A stretch of 44,676 nucleotides of DNA from JAWOJF01 sp046481785 (lineage in GTDB: Bacteria; Bacteroidota; Ignavibacteria; Ignavibacteriales; Ignavibacteriaceae): assembly GCA_046481785.1 (NCBI GenBank), contig JAWOJF010000347.1:1-44676 (forward strand), given 5' to 3'. Within the stretch, counting starts at the first letter, position 1. Each line of letters begins with the position of its first letter. Position numbers and translations under genes: made by a program. The notes beneath the pieces were generated by a model. The model made no database searches. It was not told the DNA's origin and worked only from the letters and a program-made list of their open reading frames with translations. Shown piece after piece: positions 1 through 7,614 of this stretch.

Positions 1-898
1 GTGGTTTAATTCTTTTAGGTATTGCTGAGGCAATATCACCTTCAGGAATTTGTTCTAATGCCTGCTCAACTATTTTACAGCTTTCTTCCATTTCAAGTAC
101 ACGTACAAAGTACCTGTCCCAGCTATCGCCCACAGTTCCCATTTCACCTTTACCTACAGGTATATCAAAATCAAATTTATGGTAAACCGAATACGGATCG
201 TCTCTTCTTAAATCCAATTTTAATCCTGAAGCTCTCAGCATCGGTCCGGTAATACCATAATTTATAGCAGTTTCTTTAGGAAGGATTCCAACATTAGCTG
301 TTCTTTCAATAAATATTTTATTGTAAGAAAGAAGGTCATTCATTTCCTTGATTTTAGGCCTGAAGTAGTGAATGAATTCTTTAGCAAGCCTGATAAAATC
401 AGGATGCAGATCGTGAGATAAACCGCCCGGCCATATATAATTATATAATAGTCTTGCGCCGCATGTAATTTCAAAAAGGGTAAGTATTTTTTCCCTGTCT
501 CTGAAAGCAAAAAGGAAAGGAGTAAATGCTCCTATATCTACGCCGTAGGTACCAATTGCAACAAGGTGGGAGGCTATTCTCTGCAGCTCACCCATTATTA
601 CCCTTATATATTCAACCCGTTCAGGAACCTGAATACCGAGCAGCTTTTCAACGGCAAGCGCATAACCAAATTCATTATACATTGAAGCAAGATAATCCAT
701 CCTGTCGGTATAAGGAACAATCTGCGGGTAAGTCATTGCTTCGCAGTGTTTTTCAAAACAGCGGTGTAAGTAGCCCAGATGAGGAATAACTTTCTTAATT
801 ATTTCCCCTTCAAGCTGCAGCTCAAGCCTAAGCACCCCATGCGTAGATGGATGCTGAGGACCCATGTTTAGAACCATTTCTTCCGTTTTAAGAGACAT
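1..898 (-). CDS. nuoD: NADH-quinone oxidoreductase subunit D, partial
   Basis: Subunit D (49 kDa type) of respiratory complex I, in the peripheral arm at the quinone-binding site next to NuoB. Translating the minus strand from the ATG at 898-896 gives a protein opening MSLKTEEMVLNMGPQHPSTH, followed by GVLRLELQLEGE and, further on, HLGYLHRCFEKHCE, all typical of the NuoD/NiFe-hydrogenase-like family. About 299 codons are present and the 3' part lies beyond the left edge of the window, so this is an edge truncation and not a broken gene. It belongs with nuoA, nuoB and nuoC on the same strand, but an S23-type gene cassette separates it from nuoC, so it may depend on read-through of that insert. 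Confidence 0.95.
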   Translation of the reverse strand, partial: MSLKTEEMVLNMGPQHPSTHGVLRLELQLEGEIIKKVIPHLGYLHRCFEKHCEAMTYPQIVPYTDRMDYLASMYNEFGYALAVEKLLGIQVPERVEYIRVIMGELQRIASHLVAIGTYGVDIGAFTPFLFAFRDREKILTLFEITCGARLLYNYIWPGGLSHDLHPDFIRLAKEFIHYFRPKIKEMNDLLSYNKIFIERTANVGILPKETAINYGITGPMLRASGLKLDLRRDDPYSVYHKFDFDIPVGKGEMGTVGDSWDRYFVRVLEMEESCKIVEQALEQIPEGDIASAIPKRIKP

Positions 899-942
899 AA
901 CTTCTAATAAATGTTAAATTTTTATAAAATTCTCTAAATACC

Positions 943-989
943 AAATAACAAAAACCAAATGTCCAAATAAATTCCAATTACTAAATTTC
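943..989. repeat. AT-rich terminal inverted repeat, left copy, flanking the S23 gene
   Basis: This AT-rich stretch matches the reverse complement of 1385-1437 from end to end. Both begin AAATAACAAAAA and finish at AAATTTC, with a few substitutions and a small length difference in the middle. The two copies bracket the S23 gene. Confidence 0.6.
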
Positions 990-993
990 AATA

Positions 994-1347
994 TTAAGAT
1001 TTTAATAAAATTGCTGATAAAATTTTCTTTAATTCGGTTCCTTCATTAAATAAAGTATTTCCCTCATTTTTTATATCGTTATCATTTGTTTCGATAATCA
1101 ATCTTAACCAAAAAACTGATTCCTTTGATTCTTTTCTTGATATTTTTATTCTCATCTTAAAATCTTTTTTACTTAATGCTTCGTTAGCTTCGATATAATT
1201 TGCGCCTATGGAACTTGAGGACTTAATAACCTGTCTTATATATTCAATATTCTGTTCATTTCTTTTCAATTTCTTAGTATAAAGACATACATTTTTAGCA
1301 AACTGGAAGGTTCTTTCTTCTAAATCATATTTTGAAGAATTTTCCAT
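994..1347 (-). CDS. S23-type four-helix-bundle protein
   Basis: A 117-residue, almost entirely helical protein of the four helix bundle / S23 family, which was first seen in intervening sequences of 23S rRNA genes and also includes the accessory protein of diversity-generating retroelements. Supporting motifs are FAKNVCLYTKKLKRNEQN, QVIKSSSSIGANYIEANEA and KISRKESKESVFWLRLI, which fit the family's helix pattern and its SIGANYxEA core. It is not a ribosomal protein despite the historical name. It lies in the same direction as the nuo genes between nuoC (94 bp away) and nuoD (95 bp away), a place where no gene is normally found, and has AT-rich inverted repeats on both sides. Its function is unknown. 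The sequence suggests a small mobile or formerly mobile cassette. Confidence 0.85.
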   Translation of the reverse strand: MENSSKYDLEERTFQFAKNVCLYTKKLKRNEQNIEYIRQVIKSSSSIGANYIEANEALSKKDFKMRIKISRKESKESVFWLRLIIETNDNDIKNEGNTLFNEGTELKKILSAILLKS

Positions 1348-1384
1348 ATTCTATTATTTCCTCAGATATTCTTTATTGATTTTT

Positions 1385-1437
1385 GAAATTTCCTAATTGA
1401 ATATTATTTGTTATTTGTAATTTGTTTTTTGTTATTT
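1385..1437. repeat. AT-rich terminal inverted repeat, right copy, flanking the S23 gene
   Basis: The reverse complement aligns with 943-989 over its full length (shared ends AAATAACAAAAA and AAATTTC). With that copy it encloses the S23 gene and marks the likely limits of an inserted unit in the nuo operon. Confidence 0.6.
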
Positions 1438-1441
1438 CCCA

Positions 1442-1972
1442 CTAATACGGTACCCTCATTCCCTGGTAAAACTCGGGATTTTTATAATCCTTTCTTAATG
1501 GATGTCCTGCTTCCCAATCATAGGGCATTAAAATTCTTCTTAGGTCGGGATGATTGAGAAATACAATTCCGATCAGGTCATAAACTTCACGTTCATGCCA
1601 GTCTGCGCTTTTCCATATTTCAGCAACAGATGCAACCTCGGCTTTTTCTCTTGGTGCAGAGGTTTTTAGTACAACTTTGTGCTTTAAGCTTATTGATTCC
1701 AGATGATAATAAACGCTTAATGTACCGCCTGTTATTGTAATTCCCCCCTCAGGATTATTTTTAGTTTCACCATTTGCATCATCTGTACCGGAGAGAACAA
1801 TAAGACTGTCAAACTGGTATTCATCGTTATCTCTTAAGAAGAGACATATCTTATCAGCTTCAAGAGGGGAAATTTCAATAAAAGGATCAACAGGCTGTGT
1901 ATTACTAAGATTTAAAACAGCTTCAGGGAATTTATCTTTAAGGACGGTAAAAATTTCGTTTATATTTTTCAT
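1442..1972 (-). CDS. nuoC: NADH-quinone oxidoreductase subunit C
   Basis: Subunit C (30 kDa type) of complex I, a peripheral-arm subunit packing against NuoD and NuoB. The 176-residue length is normal for an unfused NuoC. The family signature is in the C-terminal third: SADWHEREVYDLIGIVF, then HPDLRRILMPYDWEAGHPLR and KDY. The ATG at 1972 overlaps the nuoB stop by four bases, indicating translational coupling. The downstream partner nuoD is displaced by the S23 cassette. A short hydrophilic segment around residues 70-80 (DDANGETKNNPEGG) looks like a surface-loop extension. No cofactor is expected in this subunit. Confidence 0.95.
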   Translation of the reverse strand: MKNINEIFTVLKDKFPEAVLNLSNTQPVDPFIEISPLEADKICLFLRDNDEYQFDSLIVLSGTDDANGETKNNPEGGITITGGTLSVYYHLESISLKHKVVLKTSAPREKAEVASVAEIWKSADWHEREVYDLIGIVFLNHPDLRRILMPYDWEAGHPLRKDYKNPEFYQGMRVPY

Positions 1973-2460
1973 ACAGATTTTTTCACAAGTGATTCGTTTC
2001 TGATTTTTTCCTGCAGTTTTAATAAGCCTTCAAGCAGGGCTTCAGGACGGGGTGGACACCCCGGTACATAAACATCAACAGGTATTACCCTGTCTACTCC
2101 CTTTAATACATGGTAGCCGTGTTCCCAGTAGGGTCCTCCGCAGTTGGAACAGCTTCCCATTGATATTATATATTTAGGATCAGGCATCTGTTCATATAAT
2201 CTTTTAATCCTGGTAGCCATTTTGAGAGTAACAGTACCGGATATAATTATAACATCTGCCTGGCGAGGAGAGGGGCGGGGCATAACACCAAACCGGTCAA
2301 AATCGTAATGTGAAGCTGATGTTGCCATCATTTCAATTGCGCAGCATGCCAGGCCAAAGCTCATCTGCCATAAGGATGAGAGCCTTGCCCAGTTGAAAAG
2401 ATCATCCACAGTTGTTATAACTATGTTGTCATCTGTAAATTGTTTATCTAGTAATCCCAT
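1969..2460 (-). CDS. nuoB: NADH-quinone oxidoreductase subunit B
   Basis: Subunit B (PSST type) of complex I, which carries cluster N2, the last iron-sulfur centre before quinone. All four ligand cysteines are visible: the adjacent pair in FGLACCAIEMMA, one in MGSCSNCGGPYW and one in VPGCPPRPEALLEGL. The length of 163 residues is normal. The stop overlaps the nuoC start. Upstream, 87 bp separate it from nuoA and hold a palindromic repeat of a family that recurs in this window (2463-2512). The ATG at 2460 fits the usual N-terminus for this family. Confidence 0.96.
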   Translation of the reverse strand: MGLLDKQFTDDNIVITTVDDLFNWARLSSLWQMSFGLACCAIEMMATSASHYDFDRFGVMPRPSPRQADVIIISGTVTLKMATRIKRLYEQMPDPKYIISMGSCSNCGGPYWEHGYHVLKGVDRVIPVDVYVPGCPPRPEALLEGLLKLQEKIRNESLVKKSV

Positions 2461-2462
2461 AA

Positions 2463-2512
2463 GAAGAAGCCCCTCTGAATCTCCCCTAAGGGGTGACTTT
2501 AGGTTCAGTAAT
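2463..2512. repeat. Palindromic intergenic repeat (CCCCT/AGGGG family), nuoA-nuoB copy
   Basis: The minus strand reads CCTAAAGTCACCCCTTAGG followed by GGAGATTCAGAGGGGCTT: pyrimidine-rich and purine-rich blocks that can fold into a small hairpin around CCCCTTAGGGG. The same general pattern recurs at the end of the M43 protease gene (10870-10925) and inside the start of the dus gene (12029-12064). Here it lies between two complex I genes, just upstream of nuoB. Confidence 0.5.
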
Positions 2513-2547
2513 TAATTTTAATTGGTATTTTTGTAAAACTAAAAGCA

Positions 2548-2982
2548 TTATTCAGTTTCTGCTAATTCTATTGTTTCACTAAGCTGTGTTTGTTTTTTCT
2601 TAATAACAGGTGGTATAGGTTTAGGTCTTTCCCATTCAAGATCTCCCTTGCGCCATTCGTAAGCCATGCCGAGACCAAGAAGTACAAGAAAAACTGCACC
2701 AACAAGGTAACCGGCCATTCCAAAATTTTTGTAAACCATGGCCCATGGAATTAAAAGAACAACTTCTACATCAAATATTAAGAAGATTAATGCAACCACG
2801 TAAAACCTGATATTGAATTTAACCCACGGAGTTCCTTCCGGGGTTTCACCACATTCATAAATCATTAGTTTTTCTTTGGTTGGGCGGGCAGGCCTGAGGA
2901 GTTTTGCTACAATTAGAACCACTGCAACAAAAATCAGCGCTACCAGGAGAAAGACAAAAATTTTACCAAATTCTGTTAGCAT
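2548..2982 (-). CDS. nuoA: NADH-quinone oxidoreductase subunit A
   Basis: Small membrane subunit of complex I at the junction of the membrane and peripheral arms. Three membrane segments are visible at about residues 7-28, 60-81 and 90-110. Family marks are YECGETPEGTPW followed by FNIRFYVVALIFLIFDVEVV, the conserved loop and second helix. The C-terminus is extended by some 30 charged residues (about residues 111-144) rich in Lys, Pro and Glu, a variable region. It is the first gene of the minus-strand operon and has a promoter-like site 22-50 bp upstream. Confidence 0.95.
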   Translation of the reverse strand: MLTEFGKIFVFLLVALIFVAVVLIVAKLLRPARPTKEKLMIYECGETPEGTPWVKFNIRFYVVALIFLIFDVEVVLLIPWAMVYKNFGMAGYLVGAVFLVLLGLGMAYEWRKGDLEWERPKPIPPVIKKKQTQLSETIELAETE

Positions 2983-3003
2983 ATAAATTAGAATTTTTTG
3001 TGA

Positions 3004-3032
3004 AACTTAACATAACACTTTTGGATTGTCAA
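3004..3032 (-). promoter_or_regulatory. Candidate promoter of the nuo operon
   Basis: On the minus strand TTGACA (3032-3027) is followed after exactly 17 bp by TAAGTT (3009-3004). The predicted start of transcription falls about 15 bp before the nuoA ATG. Not tested; support is the match to the sigma-70-type consensus and the position. Confidence 0.55.
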
Positions 3033-3221
3033 GAAATTAAACAGTCGGATATCCAATTTTCCAATCATAATATCAAATTTTAATACATAGCCCATGTATT
3101 CACAACATATATGCCAGCAGCATTTTCTGGGAAAAAAAAGAATTTTGTTGAATATTTTATCAGTCATTCTCATTAATAAGAAGCATTCCTTAATAATTAT
3201 TCATTTCTGGAAAGCAGGGCA

Positions 3222-3263
3222 ATTAACAATGAACAATGCAAAATTAACAATTGAAGAGTCCGC
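3222..3263. repeat. Degenerate AT-rich simple repeat
   Basis: The stretch reads as imperfect copies of AATTAACAATGAACAATG. It precedes the GGCAGT-type array and has no coding signal. It is probably part of the same decayed intergenic repeat cluster. Confidence 0.4.
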
Positions 3264-3295
3264 ACAAGGTCTACTACCTTAAGTTGGCAGTATTT

Positions 3296-3521
3296 GAAAT
3301 AAGTAGGCAATAGGCAGTAAGGCAGAAGGCAAAAGGGGAAAGTTCGCAGTCGGCAATCCCGGAAAATAAGTAGGCAATAGGCAGTAAAGCAGTAGGCAAA
3401 ATGGGAAAGTCCGTAGTCCGGCAGTCCGCAATTGGCAGTCCTCGGAAATAAGTAGGCAATAGGCAGTAAGGCAGAAGGCAAAAGGGAAAGTCCGTAGTCC
3501 GGCAGTTCGCAGTCGGCAGTA
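3296..3521. repeat. Three tandem copies of a 65-82 bp GTAGGCAATAGGCAGTAA-type unit
   Basis: Copies start near 3296, 3361 and 3443. Each opens AAATAAGTAGGCAATAGGC, continues AGTAAGGCAGAAGGCAAAA, then GGGAAAGTCCGTAGTCCGG and a block of CAGTCCGCA/CAGTCGGCA. Internally each is built from short GGCAGT/GGCAAT/GTCCGCAGT words. Copy 1 lacks part of the last block. Reading frames through it are low-complexity translations of the repeat on both strands and are not genes. Confidence 0.85.
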
Positions 3522-3535
3522 CTTTTGATTCTTCA

Positions 3536-3660
3536 TGCCTACTGCATTTGCCTACTGCCTACTGCATTTGCCTACTTATAAAATTATTGCCGACTGAAGA
3601 CTGCCGGACTGATGGACTTTCAGAACTTCCAGACTTTCAGAACTGTGGACTGCCGACTTG
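3536..3660. repeat. Inverted counterpart of the GTAGGCAAT-type array
   Basis: This segment carries the same words in the opposite orientation: GCCTACTGCATTTGCCTAC twice at 3537-3575, then GCCGACTGAAGACTGCCGG and related blocks up to about 3658. With 3296-3521 it forms a large imperfect palindrome. The rest of the 738-bp gene-free interval 2983-3720 holds only this cluster, the AATTAACAATG repeat and two promoter-like sites. Confidence 0.75.
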
Positions 3661-3666
3661 ATTTCT

Positions 3667-3695
3667 TTGAATTTCACCCCAATTAAAAGTATATT
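3667..3695 (+). promoter_or_regulatory. Candidate promoter of alr
   Basis: TTGAAT (3667-3672) and TATATT (3690-3695) are separated by 17 bp, with the alr ATG 25 bp further on. The match to the sigma-70-type pattern and the location support it. Confidence 0.5.
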
Positions 3696-3720
3696 TTGCC
3701 AGATTAAATAAGAAATTCTA

Positions 3721-4851
3721 ATGCGCCCTACTTTTGCTGTAATTGATTTGAATAAGCTTAAGACTAATTTTTTGAATATCAGAAAAAAAGCAGGCAAAGC
3801 TAAAATTATGGCTGTTATTAAGGCTGATGCATATGGTCACGGAATGGACGAAGTAGTAAAAGCTTTAAATTCATTAAAGGATAAACAACCTGAATATTAT
3901 GCTGTTGCAATTCCCGATGAAGGGGTTGAGTTCAGAAGACTTAAAGTAAAACAGCCTATCCTTGTTCTTGAACCATTCGACAGAATGCAGGTTTATAAAT
4001 TAATTGAAAATGATTTGATTGCTTCTGTTTATACCGACTGGCACCTGGGGATTTTGCTTGAGGGAACACACCGGCATAGGCTTGAAAATCCCGGGTACAG
4101 GATAAAGGTACATGTTAAAATTGATACAGGAATGAACAGGCTTGGCATTAGATATGATGAAGCTTTGGCTTTTATAAGAAACTTATCTATAGATAAGAAT
4201 TTTAAAATCGAAGGTATTTATACTCATTTTGCTGCTTCCGATGAAAAGGATAAAAGTTTCTCACAACTACAGTTGAAAAGTTTTAACAACATCCTGGCTG
4301 AATTAAAAAAAGATAAAATTGATGCGGGTTTAATTCATACGGCAAACAGCGGAGCCATTATTGATATTCCTGAATCTTATTATGATATGATAAGGCCCGG
4401 TATTATTATGTACGGTTACTATCCTTCAAAAGAAACTACAGAATCGGTTAAACTTAGTCCTGTTATGTCTCTTATTTCAGAAGTATCATCCATAAAAACT
4501 ATTGAACCCGGTGAAACTGTAAGTTACGGCAGAACATTTAAAGCGGGAGAAAGAACTAAAATTATTTCAGTACCTATAGGTTATGCCGATGGTTTCAGCA
4601 GGGGATTATCAAATAAGACCAAGGCAATAATAAAAGGTAAACTATATCCCCAGGTCGGTAATATTACTATGGACAGGAGTATGTTTAATGTTTTTGATGA
4701 TGATATTAAGGTAGGCGATAAGGTTACTTTATTAGGCAAGGAATCCGGAATTGAAATTACAGCTTATGATTGGGCAAATATCCTTAATACTGTTCCTTAT
4801 GAAATAATGTGCGGAATTAGTAAACGGGTTCCCAGGATATATAAGGATTGA
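3721..4851 (+). CDS. alr: Alanine racemase
   Basis: Pyridoxal-phosphate enzyme that interconverts L- and D-alanine, supplying D-Ala for peptidoglycan. At 376 residues it has the usual length. The PLP lysine is K34 in AVIKADAYGHG, near the N-terminus as in the family, and the second catalytic base is the Tyr in VSYGRTFKAGERTK (about residue 269). The intervening TIM-barrel signatures KVHVKIDTGMNRLGIR, HTANSGAI and MIRPGIIMYGYYP are present. The start is the ATG immediately after the repeat cluster. No amino-acid-binding neighbour or partner racemase is seen, so a biosynthetic role is the natural reading. Confidence 0.96.
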   Translation: MRPTFAVIDLNKLKTNFLNIRKKAGKAKIMAVIKADAYGHGMDEVVKALNSLKDKQPEYYAVAIPDEGVEFRRLKVKQPILVLEPFDRMQVYKLIENDLIASVYTDWHLGILLEGTHRHRLENPGYRIKVHVKIDTGMNRLGIRYDEALAFIRNLSIDKNFKIEGIYTHFAASDEKDKSFSQLQLKSFNNILAELKKDKIDAGLIHTANSGAIIDIPESYYDMIRPGIIMYGYYPSKETTESVKLSPVMSLISEVSSIKTIEPGETVSYGRTFKAGERTKIISVPIGYADGFSRGLSNKTKAIIKGKLYPQVGNITMDRSMFNVFDDDIKVGDKVTLLGKESGIEITAYDWANILNTVPYEIMCGISKRVPRIYKD

Positions 4852-4945
4852 TGAAGTTCCAAATAACAACGGTAAATATCAATAAACTCCAAAAACTAAA
4901 AACTACACCAAACAAGTAGAATTTCAAATAGTGATTAAGAATGGA
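4852..4945. repeat. Degenerate AT-rich CCAAATAACA-type sequence
   Basis: Directly after alr the sequence repeats loosely related words (TTCCAAATAACAACGG, AAACTCCAAAAACTAAAAAC, CACCAAACAAGTAGAATTTC) like those in the inverted repeats around the S23 gene. No gene accompanies it here, so it may be a decayed copy of the same element type. Confidence 0.35.
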
Positions 4946-5013
4946 CAGTGAAAATAATAGGTATGATCTTGATCTTTGAATTTTTAAGTTTAAGCTTAGC
5001 TTTAATGTAATTA

Positions 5014-5901
5014 ATGAATTTAACAAGACTATATATCATACAGAGCATAACTGCTGCTTCAAATAACCTGCGGCTTAGTACGCAAAAAATTGAAGTTGTT
5101 GCATTATTGCGGGAATTTCTGGTGAAGTCAGAAAATCTTGAGAGCGATATAGGAAAGATGAAAAAAGTTACCGAGCTATCTACTCTGGCTATAAGGCTTA
5201 ATGAAATTTACAGCTATCTTAATCAGGGACACCTGGATTTCTTTAAAATTTCTGAAAAATTCAAAGAACACAGCCAATACCTTATAAAAGATTTAAGCCA
5301 TATGCTTGATATGGTGAGCCCGCAGTCCCTCAAACAGGCTCTTGAAAAAATCTCTAAAGAAGTAAAAGCAACCCAGAGTATACCAGTTACCATGGAAGTT
5401 AATAAGCAGCAGGCAATTCCTGTTGACCTTTCAAAAAGGAAAGCTGATGAAGATGTTTTTCGAAAGACTGAAAGTGATAAAATAAAAGAAAAGATGATAA
5501 TGGAGGATGAAAAAGAAGATGATGAAGAGTTCTTCCAGAATTTTGAAAACTCAGTGCTGAAACCTATTAAACCGATTGATGCTTTGCTTAAACAGCTTTC
5601 CAAAAATGAAGTAAATTATGAAGAACTTAACAACTTTGCAGATATTATGAAAAAGAATGGCCAGCTTTCTGCAAAGATTGGATTTGATATTTTAGCAAAC
5701 ATGCATAGTATAATTGCCCGTTCATTATTATTAATTAAAACCCAGGACTTAATGCCCGGAAGAGAAATTATCGAGTCTGTCCGCGCCTGCCTTATTGTAA
5801 TTGTTGCAGTTGTAAGAGGCAAAGAAGTGGATATTACAAACTATCTTAACAGGGCAGAAGAATTCGGAAGAAAAATTCAAAATATAAAGGTTAAGGAATA
5901 A
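5014..5901 (+). CDS. Unknown helical protein with an acidic linker
   Basis: A 295-residue protein I do not recognise. It has no signal peptide and no clear membrane span. Residues 1-115 are predicted helical (EVVALLREFLVKSENLESD, LNEIYSYLNQGHLDFFKISE). Residues 125-180 form a charged, acid-rich linker with EKMIMEDEKEDDEEFFQNF. Residues 185-295 form a second helical region with GREIIESVRACLIVIVAVVR near the end. It lies between alanine racemase and a mannose-1-phosphate guanylyltransferase whose start is only 8 bp downstream, so co-expression with envelope or polysaccharide genes is likely. A cytoplasmic scaffold or regulator is a guess only. Confidence 0.7.
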   Translation: MNLTRLYIIQSITAASNNLRLSTQKIEVVALLREFLVKSENLESDIGKMKKVTELSTLAIRLNEIYSYLNQGHLDFFKISEKFKEHSQYLIKDLSHMLDMVSPQSLKQALEKISKEVKATQSIPVTMEVNKQQAIPVDLSKRKADEDVFRKTESDKIKEKMIMEDEKEDDEEFFQNFENSVLKPIKPIDALLKQLSKNEVNYEELNNFADIMKKNGQLSAKIGFDILANMHSIIARSLLLIKTQDLMPGREIIESVRACLIVIVAVVRGKEVDITNYLNRAEEFGRKIQNIKVKE

Positions 5902-5909
5902 GGGAACAG

Positions 5910-6977
5910 ATGAAAATATATGCTGTAATTATGGCCGGGGGTGTTGGATCAAGATTCTGGCCGAGAAGCAGGGAAAAAACACCTAAACAATTGTTAAAAA
6001 TATTCGGCGCCAAAACAATGATTCAGGAAACTATTGAAAGACTTGCAGGCCTTGTAGAGAATGAAAATATTTATGTTATAACTAATAAAGCACAGAAACC
6101 TGAAATAGTAAGACAGCTAGAAAATATTCCGTCCGAAAATATTCTTGAAGAGCCTTTCGGCAGAAATACCGCTGCCTGTATAGGCCTGGCTTGTGTTATA
6201 ATTGAGAAAAAAGATAAAGATGCAGTTACTCTCATTCTTCCGGCAGACCATATAATAAAGGAAACAGAACAATTTCATGATGCTTTAAGATCTGCCGCTA
6301 AGTTTGCATATGAATCAAAGGGACTTGTAACAATTGGTATTACTCCTACACGCCCTGAAACGGGGTATGGTTATATACAGATTGATGAAAGAGCTATACA
6401 GGATAATATATATAAAGTTTATACTTTTGCTGAAAAACCCAACTATGCAACTGCTGTCCGTTTTGTTGAAAGCGGCGATTTTCTCTGGAACAGCGGTATG
6501 TTTATCTGGCGCGTTGATGCAATACTGGATGAGATAAAAACCCATATGGCTGATCTGCATTACGGGCTGGATAATATAAGCAGGGACATTGGTACACCCG
6601 GGTATGAAAAAACTCTTACATCTGTATACGGCCAGCTTCGCAATATATCTATTGATTATGGAATTATGGAGAAGTCCCAGAAGGTATATTTAACCCGCGG
6701 CACATTTACCTGGAGCGATGTAGGGAGCTGGGAGGAAGTATATAACCTTTCTGAAAAAAATGATAACGGCAATGTTATACATGGAAATGTATTTTCGGAT
6801 ATGACGGTAGATTCATTCATTTATTCAAAGAATAAATTTACAGCAGTAATAGGTGCAGAAAACTTAATAATAATAAATACAGATGATGCCTTGCTTGTAT
6901 GCCGCCGTGATCATTGCCAGGAAGTAAAAAAGGTTGTCGATTACCTGAAGATCAATCAATTATCTGAACACCTGTAG
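5910..6977 (+). CDS. manC: Mannose-1-phosphate guanylyltransferase
   Basis: Makes GDP-mannose from mannose 1-phosphate and GTP for polysaccharide or glycan synthesis. The nucleotide-binding signature AVIMAGGVGSRFWPRSREKT followed by PKQLLKIFG is at residues 5-30. Further family motifs are FGRNTAACIGLA, LPADHII, ETGYGYIQ, FLWNSGMFIWR and FTWSDVGSWEE. At 355 residues it has only the guanylyltransferase part and lacks the C-terminal phosphomannose isomerase cupin of the long bifunctional form. The start follows AGGGAACAG, a plausible ribosome binding site. The TAG stop lies in the first copy of the RAYT-associated palindrome (6975-7000), so the last codons and stop abut an inserted element. Confidence 0.95.
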   Translation: MKIYAVIMAGGVGSRFWPRSREKTPKQLLKIFGAKTMIQETIERLAGLVENENIYVITNKAQKPEIVRQLENIPSENILEEPFGRNTAACIGLACVIIEKKDKDAVTLILPADHIIKETEQFHDALRSAAKFAYESKGLVTIGITPTRPETGYGYIQIDERAIQDNIYKVYTFAEKPNYATAVRFVESGDFLWNSGMFIWRVDAILDEIKTHMADLHYGLDNISRDIGTPGYEKTLTSVYGQLRNISIDYGIMEKSQKVYLTRGTFTWSDVGSWEEVYNLSEKNDNGNVIHGNVFSDMTVDSFIYSKNKFTAVIGAENLIIINTDDALLVCRRDHCQEVKKVVDYLKINQLSEHL

Positions 6978-7000
6978 GAATTTGATTTATCAAATTCCTA
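6975..7000. repeat. Perfect 12-bp palindrome (REP-like), copy 1
   Basis: TAGGAATTTGAT (6975-6986), a TT spacer, then ATCAAATTCCTA (6989-7000) form a perfect 12-bp inverted repeat. Its first three bases are the manC stop codon. A near-identical copy lies directly after the RAYT gene and a third, reversed, inside it. Confidence 0.9.
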
Positions 7001-7002
7001 AC

Positions 7003-7614
7003 ATGGATTTACATTTCCAAATGGATGTATATTCCATTGTTAAAATGAATTATAAAAACCATAAGCAATACCGCCTTCCCGGATATGATTATTCTTCCAA
7101 TGGTAATTATTTCGTTACTATTTGTACGCAAAACAGGATTAACCAGTATTTAGGTAAAATTTCAAATAGTGAAATTTATTTATCTGGTATTGGAAAGACT
7201 GTGGATAAAATCTGGAACCAGATACCCATAGAATTCCCCGGTGTTTTACTAGATACTTACCAAATAATGCCTGATCATTTTCATGCTATAATTAGAATCA
7301 ATAAAACACAAAAAAGGGATTTGATAAATCAAATTCCTACATTTAAATCGGGCATAATTAATAATCCAATGGAGTTAAAGGAGAAATCCCTTGGCTACAT
7401 AATAAGATGGTTTAAAGGTAAGGTAAAATATGAAGCAGGAAAAATTGAACCGGATTTTAAATGGCAGTCCAGATTCTATGAAAGAATAATAAGAAATGAC
7501 AGGGAGTTTTTTTTCATCCAGGAATACATTATTAACAACCCTAAAAACTACGAATTAGAAAAAAATCCTGAATTTGAAGATAATGAAATAACCAACCTTA
7601 TAAAAAATGTGTAG
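7003..7614 (+). CDS. REP-associated tyrosine transposase (RAYT, Y1/IS200-like)
   Basis: Single-strand DNA transposase-like protein of the Y1/HUH family that is usually tied to REP palindromes. Motifs are GYDYSSNGNYFVTICTQNR near the N-terminus, the metal-binding HUH triad in MPDHFHAIIRI, and the RAYT C-terminal pattern WQSRFYERIIRNDREF followed by EYIINNPKNYE. It is nearly full length (about 190-205 residues) and intact. ATG at 7003, 7021 or 7045 are possible starts; 7045 gives the most family-like N-terminus, and an upstream TTG at 6982 lies inside the palindrome. The TAG stop (7612-7614) is supplied by the downstream palindrome. The frame runs through an internal palindrome copy at 7316-7340. 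It may be domesticated or recently mobile. Confidence 0.9.
   Translation: MDLHFQMDVYSIVKMNYKNHKQYRLPGYDYSSNGNYFVTICTQNRINQYLGKISNSEIYLSGIGKTVDKIWNQIPIEFPGVLLDTYQIMPDHFHAIIRINKTQKRDLINQIPTFKSGIINNPMELKEKSLGYIIRWFKGKVKYEAGKIEPDFKWQSRFYERIIRNDREFFFIQEYIINNPKNYELEKNPEFEDNEITNLIKNV
7316..7340. repeat. REP-like palindrome inside the RAYT gene, reversed, copy 3
   Basis: GGGATTTGAT AA ATCAAATTCC with TAC following matches copies 1 and 2 read in the opposite direction (AA instead of TT at the centre), with one changed base near its left end. It is in frame and encodes RDLINQIP. Confidence 0.8.

Noticed and set aside
994..1347. Ribosomal protein S23
   Set aside because: The name is historical. The sequence is the four-helix-bundle intervening-sequence family, not a structural ribosomal protein.
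3296..3521. Possible CRISPR array
   Set aside because: Repeats are contiguous and degenerate with no unique spacers of constant length, and no cas gene is near.
3197..3536. Several overlapping minus-strand reading frames of 60-95 codons
   Set aside because: All are translations of the GTAGGCAATAGGCAGTAA repeat array in different frames, with the same low-complexity Leu/Pro/Tyr/Ala text. There is no start signal or independent conservation.
5223..5603. Minus-strand 126-codon reading frame
   Set aside because: It lies wholly inside the plus-strand helical protein gene and is Ser/Phe-rich as expected from antisense of Lys/Glu codons.
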